Assembly: GCF_964340395.1 (NCBI RefSeq)
Contig: NC_135551.1
Location: 20,420,003 to 20,484,002 of the forward strand
Origin: Glandiceps talaboti
Taxonomy: Eukaryota; Hemichordata; Enteropneusta; Spengelidae
DNA length: 64,000 nt
Direction: 5' to 3'
The notes under the pieces were generated by a model. It made no database searches, was not told the DNA's origin, and worked only from the letters and a program-made list of their open reading frames with translations. Positions within the stretch are counted from its first letter, which is position 1, and each line of letters starts with the position of its first letter. Position numbers and translations under genes: made by a program. Shown here piece by piece: positions 1 to 13,700 of the stretch.

Positions 1-48
1 TGTATGTATGTATGTATGTATGTATGTATGTATGTATGTGTGTGTGTG

Positions 49-80
<32 letters not shown>

Positions 81-146
81 TGCGTGCGTGTATGTATGTA
101 TGTATGTATGTATGTATGTATGTATGTATGTATGTATGTATGTATG

Positions 147-195
<49 letters not shown>
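1..195. repeat. Compound microsatellite (TGTA)n-(TG)n-(TGCG)n-(TGTA)n-(TGTC)n
   Basis: Five adjoining blocks of related tetra- and dinucleotides run from the window edge to about 195. The overlapping long open frames here are periodic Tyr-Val-Cys translations of the repeat and not genes. Confidence 0.97.
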
Positions 196-1040
196 GTCTT
201 GATTTGTAATAATGCAAATAACTTATTTCGGTAAAGGGCCACAACCCATCATATAAAGAACGTGATATTCTTACATGACAGGATTGGTCAAAAAGCAAAT
301 ATTTACAATAAATAAATGATTTTATAAGAAATGAAAACATGTATAAACTAGATTGAAAGTCCTGAAAGCTGGAAAGGTTCGTTGTCTGGATATGTATGTG
401 TATATAACTAAATTATAACAATAGACATAAGACATGCTAATTTACAGATAAACACGTTTATGATAGAAGATGACCACTGCAATGCAGAAATACGGTGATT
501 TAAAAACACAAAAACTTCATCAAAATTTCAATTGCAGCAGTGAAAGCTTATAATCGCTACCACTATTGCCGCAGAAAAAAACCTCATTCCCTACTTGTAC
601 ATCCGGCAGAATGCATCAAACGTTGACAGATATGATACTCTTACTGTAAGTTGTATATTTGTTTACGAAGATTGATAATGTCTTGCGGGGATGTACACCA
701 TGGGATGCAGGCTACCGTCGTTGTTTATGACATTGGCTTTCAAAAACAAACGATACTATTTGCCTACCAGGTAAATAAACTTCCATTCCAGACCCTTTAC
801 GGCACTATTTCACATTCTGCAACAGCGGAAGCGTAGACATGTAGAGAATGTATTGAGAACAGGAAATACATTATGGATATACGTACAAGGAATATATTCA
901 CTCCATGGGGTTCATCTAACCTAAGGGTTTGACCAGGTGGTAACCTGTACGCACGAGCTTAAGCAAGTGGGAACAGGAGTCACGAGTCACATTCAAAGAG
1001 TATACCATCACCAGGGGTGTAGGTTGTTTTTTAGCATTAT
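196..1040. other. No gene recognised
   Basis: AT-rich sequence without a convincing ORF, repeat pair or RNA motif. A 61-codon frame at 651-836 has no recognisable domain. Confidence 0.5.
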
Positions 1041-1061
1041 AGTGCAACCGTAGAAAGATCT

Positions 1062-1436
1062 GTAAAAAGTTACTTGATGACAGCCATGATGAACCTGTTC
1101 AGAACTCTGTGGTGTACAAAGATAAAGTTATTAAGATGGCGGATAAAATAATGAAAGATCCTAATCATCCACTTTATACAGAGTATGAATATCTTCCAAG
1201 TGGTGGTCGTCGCCTTAGGGTTCCACGTTCTCGCACAAATAGATTTAAGCACAGTTTTGTACCAAGGTCAATCCATCTATTGAATCAGTAGCAGCCTGAC
1301 GTGTGTTTATGTATATATGTATGTAGGTAAAGTAAGTTGAAATAGTCTCTGTGTGTTCTTCCCTTTCCCCCTGCCAATGTACATCGAATTTCATGTAAAT
1401 TAAGCGTGACAATAAAGTATATAATAATAATAATAC
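1062..1436 (+). mobile_element. Non-LTR retrotransposon 3' fragment (C-terminus plus tail)
   Basis: A frame open from at least 1062 to 1291 ends in DPNHPLYTEYEYLPSGGRRL, VPRSRTNRFKHSFVP and HLLNQ before the stop. The order HPL, then (L)PSGRR.R.P, then TNRFK.SF.P, then LLN is the usual C-terminus of CR1/L2-type non-LTR polyproteins. One extra Gly appears in the SGRR motif. A short 3' untranslated region ends in AATAAAGTATATAATAATAATAAT near 1436, the microsatellite-like tail such elements use. The element is 5'-truncated and lacks the reverse transcriptase. Confidence 0.75.
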
Positions 1437-2364
1437 ATTGGACTTTGCAATAGGGTTTAATGTCAGTTGAAGTTACTGTTCTTGTATTACGCCTTCGATT
1501 CTACATGATGTGACGTGAATCTAGGTGTACTGGCATTTCAAGAATGAGTCATTAGCATTTGCTGAAGTGGAGACACAATAAGCGTATATGGTTATTTTCT
1601 ATAGTGGTAAAGTTTATGATATATATGTTCTAATGCTGGACTTGATTTTTGTGTCAGAATATATTGCAGTACCGTGCCTCATAGCCAGCGTGTGTCTACA
1701 TTTATCCGAAGTGGACCTGATGACAAATTGGCTTGCTGCATCGCCGACGTAATGTTCCAAGGGCGATCGATGGTAGCAGATAATTCGGTTCATACCTCTC
1801 TGTAAATGTCATCAGTAGGGAGACTATTCCTATATTCTATATACACTAAATATGTATGACACTTTATGTGACAGTAATAAGCTCGTAGTTGTCATGAATC
1901 TTCAATGTAAATCCAATATACATTCATATCTGCTTAGCCTCATGGTATATCACTGATGGAGTAATCAAATTGGTGTTTCGTGGAACCGGACGACAATTAT
2001 GTGGTATGAAATCAAGACATGGCCCCAACACTCAAAGTTTATGAAAATACCTTTACTTCCTAGAGTAACATAGTCACCCAGCAACAAAGACACACCCATG
2101 GCAACTGTAAAATAATGGTGTATATTGCATACTATTAGGTAGGAGGCCTTTGATGGATAGGCATGTGGGTAAAATTAAAAAAATGCCTCAAACAATACAG
2201 TTGCGCTGCAACGCTAAAATACACAATTGAAAATACTGACATAAAACCCCATTTAAACTGCTCTAGTATAATGTTACCATCAATGCATGCCTTCTTTGAC
2301 ATGGCAATATACTCTCATGCCATTGTTAGAACGGTTGGTTACATAGTAGGGATTCCACCGACAG
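1437..2364. other. No gene recognised
   Basis: AT-rich sequence between the LINE tail and the first MITE copy. No ORF or repeat could be assigned. Confidence 0.5.
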
Positions 2365-2495
2365 CTAAAATACGTATAAAACGGTTCTTCCAATCTGTAA
2401 CGGCTGTACATCTGATGAGAAGAAACCAATAACACATACCCCACCTTTTCTAAAATTGAGCGTAATCGGAACCACACAATTTTTATTAGGAAACA
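2365..2495. mobile_element. MITE-like repeat, right half only (family copy 1)
   Basis: It shares the TCTTCCAATCTGTAA and GGCTGTACATCTGATGAGAA segments with copies at 3.8 and 25.9 kb and ends in CGGAACCACACAATTTTTAT TAGG. That end is the reverse complement of the family's left end (CCTAATAAAAA, then TTGTTTGGTTCCGG). The left half is missing. Confidence 0.65.
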
Positions 2496-3798
2496 TTTTA
2501 AGGTTTGTTTCTGAGAAACTGTTACGTGGCAATTAAATGAGACATGGTTGTTAACATGACTGTGCATATTTTTCTTTGTAATTATAACTCCTAAGTCCTA
2601 ATTTATGAATAATTGGGAAAATAATGGAAATTTGGAACGCAAAATCAGTGACGTACACACAAGGTTGTCGTGACGTAAAACGACCATCGTATATACTCCA
2701 TATTTTCTGTTCAAAGACAATAACTTGCTTTGCGGATTTTTCACTTCTAACTAACATTTATATCCCTAAGCATCAGTGTCAGAACTCTTTCCTTTTTATA
2801 CGACAATTCCTCATTTGCATTTTATCTTTCGAAACATGTTAATTCATTCCCAGCACTTCAAGTTGAACCCGAAACAAATGGTTCAAGGAACTTTGCAATC
2901 ATTGGGTGTTGACCGGGGAAAGGGTGTGTTTATGGTGGTGGTGGTGGTGGTGGCGGGGCTTTCTTTTTGAAAAATGCTACGACAAAAAAATCACAGATTC
3001 AAATGTGAATAGAATTTGTTTCAATTCTTACTTAAGCACGTATACTACTAATGATAAAGATATTGTTATTCTATTAACATCTAACATAAACGCCCCAGAA
3101 CGACATGGCTGACCATTTATTCTACTCAACTAAAGTGTTGATTATCACTAAGACAACATGGTCCAGGTCAATCTCCGGCATAGCAACAACCTTTACATAC
3201 GATTAAAAAATCGCCGCTCCCCTGAAAAATTAGCGTAGAGAGTCACATATCCAGCAGTAAGGTACAGACTAATATAAGCATATTATATGACGTATGCGCG
3301 AAGAAAAATAAATTTTGTACAATTTGTATGAGATCACGTTCCTCAAAATTGTTAATATTCGACAAAAGTTAAATAACATGATAGATAAGTGAAAAAATAC
3401 GGTATGCCCTCGGGTTTTTCATTCTCTAACAGAACCAACAAAATTGTGAAATTGTTTTGGAAGGTTTAAATCTATCATGCTGACAGCCAATACTGGGACA
3501 CGCCAATGAACTTCGTTTATTTTTAATGTGTTGTTTGTCTGCGAGCATTTTTCGCACTTACACACTGTTGAAATGTTCTGATAAAATAAAATAAAAGACA
3601 TTCTCTGAAAGGTCACGAAACTAGTTCTGGCACATATCTATTTGCTGAATGTTGTTGCTGTAATCCACAAATGCGCGTATAATAGTTAATACGAAAACAA
3701 TGACCCCCATTTTCCACTCTATAAGCCTCAGGTTAAAAGCTTACCCGATAATCCATTATTTACACGAAGCACATGCCATGACGCATTTCAAGCTGTTA

Positions 3799-4170
3799 AG
3801 GCCTAATAAAAAAGTTGTTTGGTTCCGGTTACCCGACCCCACCTGGTTTTTCATGGCGACCCTAAACTTTGTTTTTACATATTCGAGAAAAAAAAATAAA
3901 ATCGCGAAAATCGTAAAGTCTCGCAGGAAATAGTGGATGCGGAAACTGATATCAACTGAAAAAGACAATATAAAACTGTTCTTCCAATCTGTAATGGCTG
4001 TACATCTCATGAGAAGAAACCAATAACACAGAGACCATATGGAAAAACCCGGAAAACATAACTTCTTGAGCTAGACACTCATATATATATATATATAAAA
4101 ACATTTAAAAAAAAAAAAAAATACAAAATCTACCTACCCCACCTATTCTAAAATTGAATGTAATAATTTG
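3799..4170. mobile_element. MITE-like repeat (family copy 2)
   Basis: It begins AGGCCTAATAAAAAAG, then TTGTTTGGTTCCGGTTACCC, and continues through ATAGTGGATGCGGAAACTG and TGTAATGGCTGTACATCT to CTACCCCACCTATTCTAAAA. The right terminal repeat appears degraded after 4165. It contains a short (AT)n and an A tract. Confidence 0.65.
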
Positions 4171-4649
4171 ATGATCTGAACTATAAACGAACGCTTCCTT
4201 GATTGTCATAAGGTAAGAAAAAGTGCCTAGACTAGAATCGGTGTTAGCAAATTTGAACCCCAGTACTGAACATGCTCCAGCCTCAGTCTATCGCCAATAT
4301 GACAAGAATTCCATCCAAGAAAGCAGCACTAGTGTACGACCCTGCACAATCCTCATCAATCTAGATATTTACCTGCTAAGTCTCTGGAGTATTTTAAACT
4401 GCAGCCTTCTTGCATAAAATGTCTATATTGTAATGAATTCTAAATTATTGTCAATATTCACTCAGAAGAATCGGCACCCATAACGTTGACACGGAACCAC
4501 GTGATAACATTTGTGAATTCCTCTGCATATTTTGTCATATTTCTAAAATCCTTCTGAAATACTAAGTATTTATCTATTTCTCACCAATTATGTACACATA
4601 TATAGGGATATAATAATGAGCATGTACAATGCACATTCTCTGTTCTAAA

Positions 4650-4735
4650 CATGATACAGAACGCGCGTTACTCACCCGAGCTGGGATTCGATTCGAACAT
4701 CTAAAATTTAATGGAATGTCCAACGCACACCATAT
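4650..4735 (-). repeat. Possible tRNA-derived SINE head (degenerate)
   Basis: On the minus strand, TGGTGTGCGTTGG resembles a pol III A box and, some 30 bases on, TGTTCGAATCGAATCCC resembles a B box, followed by AGCTCGGGTGAGTAA. No cloverleaf acceptor stem is visible, so this is not offered as a functional tRNA. Confidence 0.3.
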
Positions 4736-7020
4736 ACGACAGTAGTATTAAAGATAAATTACAAAACAGTGAAGACGACTGTTGACAGTCTATCAATGTA
4801 ATTATCTAACACGTCTATCTTTGTGTTAGGGGCGAGATCAATAGTTAAAAGTAAGGTACAAACTTAATCCGTGTAGGTGGGGTGGGATATTGAACCATTT
4901 AATTTCATCCGAAAAATACGATATACATATAATGGTGTTTTGTACCCCTATAACACAAATGTTTCAAAATGCCGTCAAATCGAGAAATGGAAGATTTTTC
5001 ACTCTAAATCCATGGCAATAATATACATAGTAGGAACAAGGTCAAATTCCATGACGTCAAACGATGTCTCCGCCCGCACAAATTAGTGCATTGAAATTAA
5101 ATGGCAAAGTTATTTATTTTACACGTGGCAGGAGAAAACAGCTGGACTTTTGAAACAGATGGTTCTGTGTTTCGACAGGTTAAAACTGTCATAAATGATC
5201 GGTTTTGTAGAAATAGAGCACTAATTATAATTAGTCACAAAGAGCCAAACCTCACCTTAACCTAATTACATTCAGTTTCACCTCCACTGTACGGATGAGG
5301 AAAGTCTATCATGGGAACAAGTTTTCAATAATTTGCAATTGATTGACGAACGATCAGGGAAAATTGCAGGACCTTTCTTTTACTGACATAATTACCTGTG
5401 CAAAAACCCTCATGGAAATCAATGTACTTTCCATAGATTAACTCTTTACATGTGGCCTTAGGAAACCAGGCGAGGTATAATTACTTAAAAGATTGAAATA
5501 TACTTAAGCCAAAACGTTATGGAATGGTTACCAATACTAATTGTTCAAAATGGCCTCTTAATTGTTTTTGTTAATATAAACAATCTGTACTTGACTGAGA
5601 CTCTTTTTTAGGAACTAGTCAAGTTGACCTTAACGAACCAACTACCAACTGAGGAAACACAAACAAAAGAAACTAAATTCTGAGAAAAAGAGGAAATTTC
5701 TGGACTTGACATCACTGACTGCTGATAATCCTCGAAAAGAAACAGAACCACTTCTAAAAACTCTTCTTGTTATATTTCTGAACTGCATATCGACATACTT
5801 CTTTTTTTCCTCCTTACACACACTTTTTGAGGTCGTTATGCTGATTAATATTCGCACGTTCTGTAAAAAAAACCTGTTTAGATTGTTGTCAGGTAAGTGT
5901 CAACAAAACAATATTTTCTCCCTACACACTATCTTTGCATTCACAGCATTACATACTACAATTATAATTTGTTTAAATTGAGTGGGGGGGGGGCACTCAG
6001 GCCTAATTAAAAAGTGTATTTGTCTATCCTCCATCGAACCATTGATATCTTATCAATGGCTTACCGAGTATTATCATCTAGCCTAATTGTATTGAAATCT
6101 CTGAAATTTCCATATGAAGGTCATTCATAATAATTTAACAGAGCTGGATACAAAAACAGATTTCTGTGCAACCCCTTTTGCCACTTCCAGTTGAATCACA
6201 GACATGGCCAGAGACTTTGTCATACTGTGTCTAATATGACCATATTATAGTGTACCCGTTTGAGTACATACCATAAGCTCTCAATTTTCAACTTGTGTGG
6301 TAAATTATAATAGGCTTTGCTTAAATCCATCAGAATTGAACCAGTGTGACTCTTTTCTCTGAGGGCTTTTTGTCCAGTCTTCTAATAGATGAAGTACAAC
6401 GTGCTGAAAGGTAATTGTAACCCTTTCTATAAGAAGAAGCTGACATCCTGGCATAATAGGCATTATCTTACAATTGCAAGCTTCAAATTAATTTCAAGTA
6501 ATTTCGTACATTCATTAATGATAACAAATGATGTGGCCTATAAAGCTTGTTAGTATATACACTGATGATAACAAATTGCTTGTGTTCTTTATGGCCGGAT
6601 GACGTGGTTTTGATTTTAATAAGTCACTTGCATAATTTACAAATTTACAAATTAAATGTTACGGAAATAATCAAGGGTCATAGGGGGTATTGAGTTCACA
6701 TCTGGTAAATATTTCACCTACTCCTGAACCAAATTTGGTAATTTATGCCAGACCTTTCTGGGCTGTATCATTTATATGCTTAATATTATATTTGTGGGTG
6801 ATACAGGGCTTTACAGGTATTGCACATTCATTTTTAAATGCTACCAGCTTAGTGCAGATACGACTACCGGATGAATGTATATATGTCTATATTTCACAAT
6901 TTGATTTAGAAAACAACTTTACCGTGTTTTTACTTGCAAAAAACAATGTGAAAAAAATGCACGGTCCATGATCGCAACTCAATACACTACAAAATGTTCA
7001 CACTTGTGGACATAGTTTGT
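4736..7020. other. No gene recognised
   Basis: AT-rich non-coding sequence. Open frames of up to 93 codons (4.88, 5.7 and 6.7 kb) show no domain and lack splice or homology support. A short G tract lies near 5983. Confidence 0.5.
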
Positions 7021-7023
7021 TAT

Positions 7024-7076
7024 TGTATGTATGTATGTATGTATGTATGTATGTATGTATGTATGTATGTATGTAT
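7024..7076. repeat. (TATG)n microsatellite
   Basis: About thirteen uninterrupted TATG units. Confidence 0.97.
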
Positions 7077-7555
7077 AGAAAGTGATTTGTAAACAAACAG
7101 GGTAAATACATGTAATCACATACAAACACAAGACTAACAATGAAACTATTTATGCATGTCTTTATTGTAATATACGGGGAAAAGACAGATATATACACAG
7201 ACTGAACATGATGTAGTGACCTGTGTTTACCAAGTTTATTTACATTAAATAACATCATCTTTTACACATTGTTCAATTATTGAAATTATTGAATAAAAAC
7301 ATATGGATTTAGTGCATTCTGTTTTTTAGAAGTTGAAAACCTCCGATTTGTAAAGCATTTTTATAGATTGAAAACGAAGATCAAATACAGCAATTGTTGC
7401 TAGTGTCTGTCTCTTGCAGAGGGTGATTTACTAAGCAAGGACAGCATGAAAGACTGCTCGTCCTTGTCAGACAAAATAAAAATATGCACAATGATTGTAC
7501 ATTCCACCCGTGTGTAGACTAGATCATGCACACACACATGCAACAATGGTATTAA

Positions 7556-7668
7556 AATGTATATAAATCATCCTATGCAAGAAACAGACATGAGCAGCAA
7601 TTATGTTACAATCAATGTATATGAATCACTCGCTGCAAGAGACAGACATGAACAGCAATTGTATCCGT
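7556..7668. repeat. 58-bp tandem duplication
   Basis: Two diverged copies start AATGTATAT(A/G)AATCA and share CAGACATGA(G/A)CAGCAATT. They begin at 7556 and 7614. Confidence 0.7.
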
Positions 7669-10600
7669 TTTGACTTCTGTTCCTACACAGCTTACTTTCT
7701 CCCGTTGTAACACATGCTCATCCATACATGATCGCTTTAAACATGGTGAGTTCCTCTAATCGCTGACATTGACCTCTGAGACTATTGTAACTGTCGTCGT
7801 TATGTCTGATTCTTATTCTTATTCGTTACTTTACAGATCTTGTAAGATATATTTTTTACTGCAAGGTAGGATTACAGTGATATCACCATTACGAGACATT
7901 CTAGATAGTGCACTTGAGATTAAAGCTTAATCTTGAAGATGTCATTAACATCCAGATTCGAAAACCGAACTGGTTGATAAGATGGATGGAATTGTTCCTC
8001 ATTGTCAGTTTTTTCTTGTGCATAAGGAACTTGGACTTAAGTTTCAATAATGCGGCTATAATGAATGCTTCAATTCTGTTGCGATTGGGGACAAAAAGTG
8101 ATGCGTCTGGAACAGGTTTGAAAGTAATCTTCATAGAATTTTAGACATGGACAACTTACACAATCTGATATTTTCCAAATATGTGCTTCAAAAGTTATTT
8201 TGTTGTATCAGCCAAATGCATTAATTCACGTCGTATGCGGTGAGCTGAAATAAACAAACTTTATCTCTCGTACTTTAATACAAAACTGAAACTCCTTTTC
8301 ACTTCGAATACAGAAAAACATAAAGGGTCAATAATCTCCACACACTTTTATCAAGTAGAGGTGAAACTGGTTTAGAATCCAATATGGCCGCCAACTGTTA
8401 ACTGAACGGGAAAATAAACGATTGTCGATTTCCTTGAAAAAGAAGATGGGTTTTCCTGGCATTTATTTTATTATGTCAAGTGGACCAGGAACATGCTATC
8501 ACACGGAAAAGTTTGGAGCGATTTTAATACAAGAACTTAGATTTTTAAGGGGATTTGTCCTCGAGAAGCATTCTACACTGACGCATAAAATAACTAGGAA
8601 TGACAGCCTTCATTTCTTGCCAAATTCCATCCCATCAAGTATTATGATGTTTTCCCAATAGAGTTTACTTCTGTCTTTCGTTCCCTGATGACAAGCATAC
8701 AACAAACGTCTTCGGTAGTATTTTAAATAATACCCCCGGAAATGATATATTTATGAGTTTTGCAGTTTGTTAACTTTCCTAGCGTTTTTATTGCTTGAAA
8801 GTGATAGGTACCTGTTTTCCCTATGGTAAAACGTAGCTTGTTTTTTCCCTTAAGGATGAGAGTCCAATACCGAGTCCAACACTGGGTAATAGGATAACCG
8901 CAATGTTTTTGGGCCAAGGTGTTATACCGTTGGGATTCTGAGGATATGGTATATAATTGAAATTTTGATCTGCAAACAACTGTGTATAGTAGCCCCACGA
9001 TAGTATTGTCTCATGTTACTATATTACAGAATGATGTATACATTGTTCAATGGAACGAAACTAGTCAATGTAACACTGCAGTTCTCTTTACATTAAATCT
9101 CAGAATTACGTTCGTAGACGGAACAATATATCTCGAACGCCTGCATGCAAATGTAAAATACACAGCAGCCGTTTAATGCATTAGATCAATGTTGCCGTTT
9201 AAATGGAACACTGACATAGTTAATGTTTTCTTGATAGGACTTGTTTATTTTTATTTATATGTTTTATAATGTACCGAAGATAAAAGTGGTCATATCAAAT
9301 GTCTAAATAATAAATTTGATTGTTTATACGCCCCTCAAGGTCACCTGTCTCACATATAGCTAAATGGCTAATTTTGTAATAGTATTATTTCTCAGTGGAA
9401 GTATTCGACGCTATCATATCCTGTATGATTATTGTGTCAACTTTGTAAACTTTACTAAATAAATTGAGAATGAAAAAAGTGCTAATATCTGACTACTGCC
9501 TTTCTCTGCTAGTATGTATGAACATTCATTTTGTTGAAATGTACAATATTACTTCATCAATGGAACTCGTATCCAATTAATAACTGCCAAGCAATATTTA
9601 ACGTTATCCCAACATGAGCAAGTACAAGGGAAACGTTCTTTTTAGAATAGGGATAAGATCTGTCGGTCAACCTCAAGAAAACTGATTAAAAATTTTCCCA
9701 AAAATATATAAATGTCTCTGAGCCTTCATCTGAACGGTATCAGTGTTCAATTTCACATCAATAATTGAACAAAGATAGATATCATTTCAACTTCCTGGGT
9801 ATGCATAAGAGTGCCTTCAGCAATTACGCGTGGAGTACCATGTGTAATCAAGCCCTGTAATATATTGCTTTATTTCGTTTAGAAAGCACTACTGCCGCCA
9901 CATTGATGATTTTAAAGGCAATGTATGTTTCCCACTACAAACGCCATTCTAAATGTGTGTGAAGACACTACATTAGTTGATTAGCATGTTTGGACCCAAT
10001 AGGCAGAGCTGAAGGCTAGAATTCACAAAGGCTTGGCGGGCACACTAGTGACAATATAAATGTCAGAACCAAGGCCAACACATCCATTTCACATTATCTC
10101 CAATATCTTAGCACAATTTTCCCCTTCACTTCTTTGTGACCCATTCGTCTCCATTTTTGACCACAAATATGGCCGCCATTCGGTCAAATTCGCACAATTA
10201 CAGGTCGTGAATTAAGTGACGTCCATATGTCCCATATGATATGTCACCCTTTTTACTCCCTTCTTAGGACTAAACAGTTATCCTGAATAGATCGAGAAAG
10301 TTATCTCCATCTAGGTAAACATTCATCCCGATAGGTGATATTCTCGACTGTTATTTTTCTCTTAACCTTAAAACATTCAGAACACATTTTAGCTGCACTT
10401 AGTTTCCTTCAATTGTGCCTACAGTTGTTGTCATGTGTCTTTTGGCTGAAGATAGATTGACCAAACAAGTTTACTAATTAATTCCACGAGTCTAGATCTA
10501 TTCGCTAATAATTTGTCTAATCCGGATATTTTAAATTTTGGATTACTTTGTGGCTAATAGCAAGGTGCGGATTAATAGAATTACAGCAAATTTCCTTTTA

Positions 10601-11220
10601 TGACCAAATATATATGATATTTTATTGCAATGTTGATTGATGAAATTAAGTGTTGTTGATGTTTCCTTTTATATTGGCAATGTGCTTTAATACCTTATTC
10701 AGTCGTAAGCTTAAGCTTGAACAATAATCATATAATCAACATATAATCAATTTTCAGATATACCAATTGCAACAAGCCATATCTAGCCCTACACACCATT
10801 CCCAGCGAATGCTGTCATTTTGATGGCTCGGGCGTACAGCGCCGATTAATAATTTACTTATTGCCCAAATATCCTATTGCGTGGTAACGGCTAATAATTT
10901 AAAGTTGAACTTAATATGTAATGGATTTCAGTGAGTTGTAGTATAATAAAATGTTACCATCTTCGGGGATTTTCATGCGTTCCCACGTAGTCTTCCACGT
11001 CATACACCAATAAATTGTAATGGTTGTCTGAGATTATTTATGACTTTGTAGTGTGTATTCATGTGACTACAGAGGTATTAATCTGGACGTCATAAGGGGT
11101 CGTGTCAGTAAAAAACTGGGAGGGAGGAGGGTGATTCTGTGTCTTCTGTTAGGACTTGTTATCATCAGTGCATGTACCAATTTATATAATTTATAATATG
11201 TGTGTATTTTTAATATTTAG
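7669..11220. other. No gene recognised
   Basis: About 3.5 kb of AT-rich DNA with short frames only (at most 91 codons). None shows a recognisable domain or splice context. Confidence 0.5.
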
Positions 11221-11726
11221 ACTAATTAACAAAAGTCATTGATTATGCAAATGACAATATAATTCAAAAATCATCAGCAAACTATATCAAACACTTGCAC
11301 TTTACCAATATCAACTGATGTACCGAATTATATGAAATTTGAAGCTTGCATTGTCAAGATATATAGTACTGGAAATTATTAATTATACCAATGATTAATT
11401 AAAAGTGACAGTTGTATCGACAAGATTTTTAGGACATGTGCACATTGTTATGGTTGATGTTTGTACCATTTTGTAGTGTTCTTATTACTGAAAATCATTA
11501 AATAGGCAAATTAGGGTTAAAACCAACACCACCACGCATGTATGAAAATTAAAAGAATGCATTATTGAGATGTTACATAATTACCGAAAGTTGTCATTTA
11601 TGCAAATACATCATTAATATTCAAAGGATGATAGCCAACTCCAAACAACAATCCTTGTCATAACTCTGCAAAATAAGTTTACCAAAGTTTGTTTGGAATT
11701 GATCCAGTCGTTTTTGCGAAAACACG

Positions 11727-11762
<36 letters not shown>

Positions 11763-11800
11763 TGGACACCTACACACATACAGAGACACACAGACATTAC
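11220..11800. repeat. Diverged dispersed repeat with a (CA)n core
   Basis: Phrases such as ACTGAAAATCATTA and ATTATGCAAATGA recur here, and ACTGAAAATCATTAATTACG recurs near 34.78 kb. The block continues with TTTGGAATTGATCCAGTCGT directly before a (CA)n tract at 11727-11760. Its boundaries are uncertain. Confidence 0.45.
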
Positions 11801-12004
11801 TAAAACGTGGCCTTTCCTCACGAAAGATAAAAGTGGAAATAACTTTTTTCTCACGGAAAGTGCAATTTCAACAACAGCCGATACATGTCTTTGAACAGAG
11901 TGGCATGTTTGTTACGCTTGCTTTGTGTAGGCACAGGCCGGCAGTGTTGAAATACATTCGTTATTTGCCCTTGAAACGTGCTTCAAAACTGAACTTACAA
12001 GGAT

Positions 12005-13120
12005 AGAGGAATGTATCACATTACACTGATATCTGCTATACAGATTTGTGACGCGATACATGGTGGCCATACTACAGAAGATAGAAGTGTACGCAGTGTA
12101 GGTTACTGATTAGTTTTTTACCCATTTCATCAGTATGTCCTGTATTTCATTACTCCGTTGAGTTGTAAGTAAACCACATGATTAGCCGGTCGGTCTTAAA
12201 TTATTGTTCACATTTGCCTTGTGTATACTGAAACTAGCAATTTGATTGTCAAATTGACAAATTAAATTTAGTATTTGCATTCACCCTTTTATCGTATCAA
12301 GATGAGCTCTTTTGGGACTGTTTTATGAGTTTCTTTTCAATATTTAATTTGTATATTGTTTTTATAATGGAAATACAGAAAATGTGAATATTCATTCCAC
12401 CCTTCTTGTGTGTTTAATATTAACTGATGACTGATGTACATGGTGAATGATTACAAGAACAGTTACAGAATGAGACTGTGATGTTTTCCAAGAAAAAATA
12501 GTATCTTTGCAAATCAATATATACATTTGTATTGTATCCACACCCACTTGTACTGAAATGGTTTCTGCTGGGCTGGATTGCAATAAATAATCTATAAAAT
12601 AGATTTGGGCAACAGCTTTACTGCCAAGTCTACTAAATCCCTCCAAACACCATCAGCTAAACCATTTCACCCATTCAAAGCATGTAGAATTCAGCTCAGT
12701 TGTGTGGAATCCAGCATTGTGAATTCTACCTATCTGGATGGTATCCATTACCAGAAACCAACCCCTACCAAACACTACCCATTAGTGTATTCTACATTGA
12801 ATTCTGCTGGGATACATTGGAATCATGTTGACTGGAAGTTCTGTCACGTGACTGTCCTTGATGTTCGATCGCCACTGGATTGAATACACAGCAGTTGTCA
12901 TCTTTCTTCGTACGTCGTAAAAGTGGCACGTGTGGCATGTTTACATCCGAAAACTAACGAATCTTTTAAACAAATGGTGAAACTTCTGCCGACAAGTTCC
13001 GAAGACTTGGGGAAGAATGGCGGTGAACTGTGCTCATGAATATTCATGATATTTCGTGACGCTGAATGGTCGAGCGTGTGGCAGTGTACTGTCTATCCCG
13101 ATGACATGACGGGAACTGCT
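12005..13120. other. No gene recognised
   Basis: An 84-codon minus-strand and a 92-codon plus-strand frame lie at 12.4-12.9 kb, but neither shows a domain. Confidence 0.5.
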
Positions 13121-13123
13121 AAA

Positions 13124-13269
13124 GTTGGCAACTCTTTTATATCTGTAATGATCCTCAAATTTCAAGGACAACTGTCTATGTTGTACACATAGATCATATA
13201 TCACTGCCTAGTCTAGTTCATATACCTGTCGACTGTTCTCTACCATCTCTAGCTCTGTGCATGTTATTT
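13124..13269 (+). repeat. Dispersed repeat, copy A (inverted partner at 41.1 kb)
   Basis: The segment from GTTGGCAACTCTTTTAT to CTCTAGCTCTGTGCATGTTA matches the reverse complement of 41121-41273 with only a handful of differences. The internal AAATTTCAAGGACAACTGTC is identical. Its family is unknown to me. Confidence 0.8.
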
Positions 13270-13700
13270 TGCGGAGTGACAGTGTGGGAGGGGGTGGTTG
13301 GTGAGTGGTTGGGGGCGTTTCGATAAAGTGTATGGTATCATTAAACAAGATTAAAGAGAAGTAGAAAATATACAGAGAAGAACTAGTTGTTTCACTGATA
13401 TAAGCAGCCAACTTTGGAATGTAGAAAACAAACGTAAGATATGATTTATGTTATAAGGGTAATGCACGGTATAATACATGCATCACTTTGCATTCTGAAC
13501 TTCGTCATCCAAGTCTATCGGTCATTGGTGGAAGTTATTTACGTGTTGATGGAACAAATCCGTGCGTCAATTATTGTAAGGGGATTCTTTGACTATGTGC
13601 CGAAGCACGACCTTGGGGCTAAGGGTTATATTTCAACACTTGCATTTCAACTTTTCAATGTTGCCTGTAGGCTAAGTATATTCCACCTTGTTAGTACGCT

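Noticed and set aside
4-234. Three overlapping open frames of Tyr-Val-Cys repeats
   Set aside because: They are translations of tetranucleotide microsatellites in three frames.
2405-2425. CTGATGAGAAGAAACC as a hammerhead core
   Set aside because: No stem II can form and the segment belongs to the MITE family, where other copies lack CTGATGA.
4650-4735. Functional tRNA gene
   Set aside because: Only box-like segments are present; no acceptor stem or anticodon arm could be drawn.
7000-7258. 86-codon minus-strand frame with an HTYIHTYI run
   Set aside because: Half of it is translation of the (TATG)n microsatellite, and the rest has no domain.
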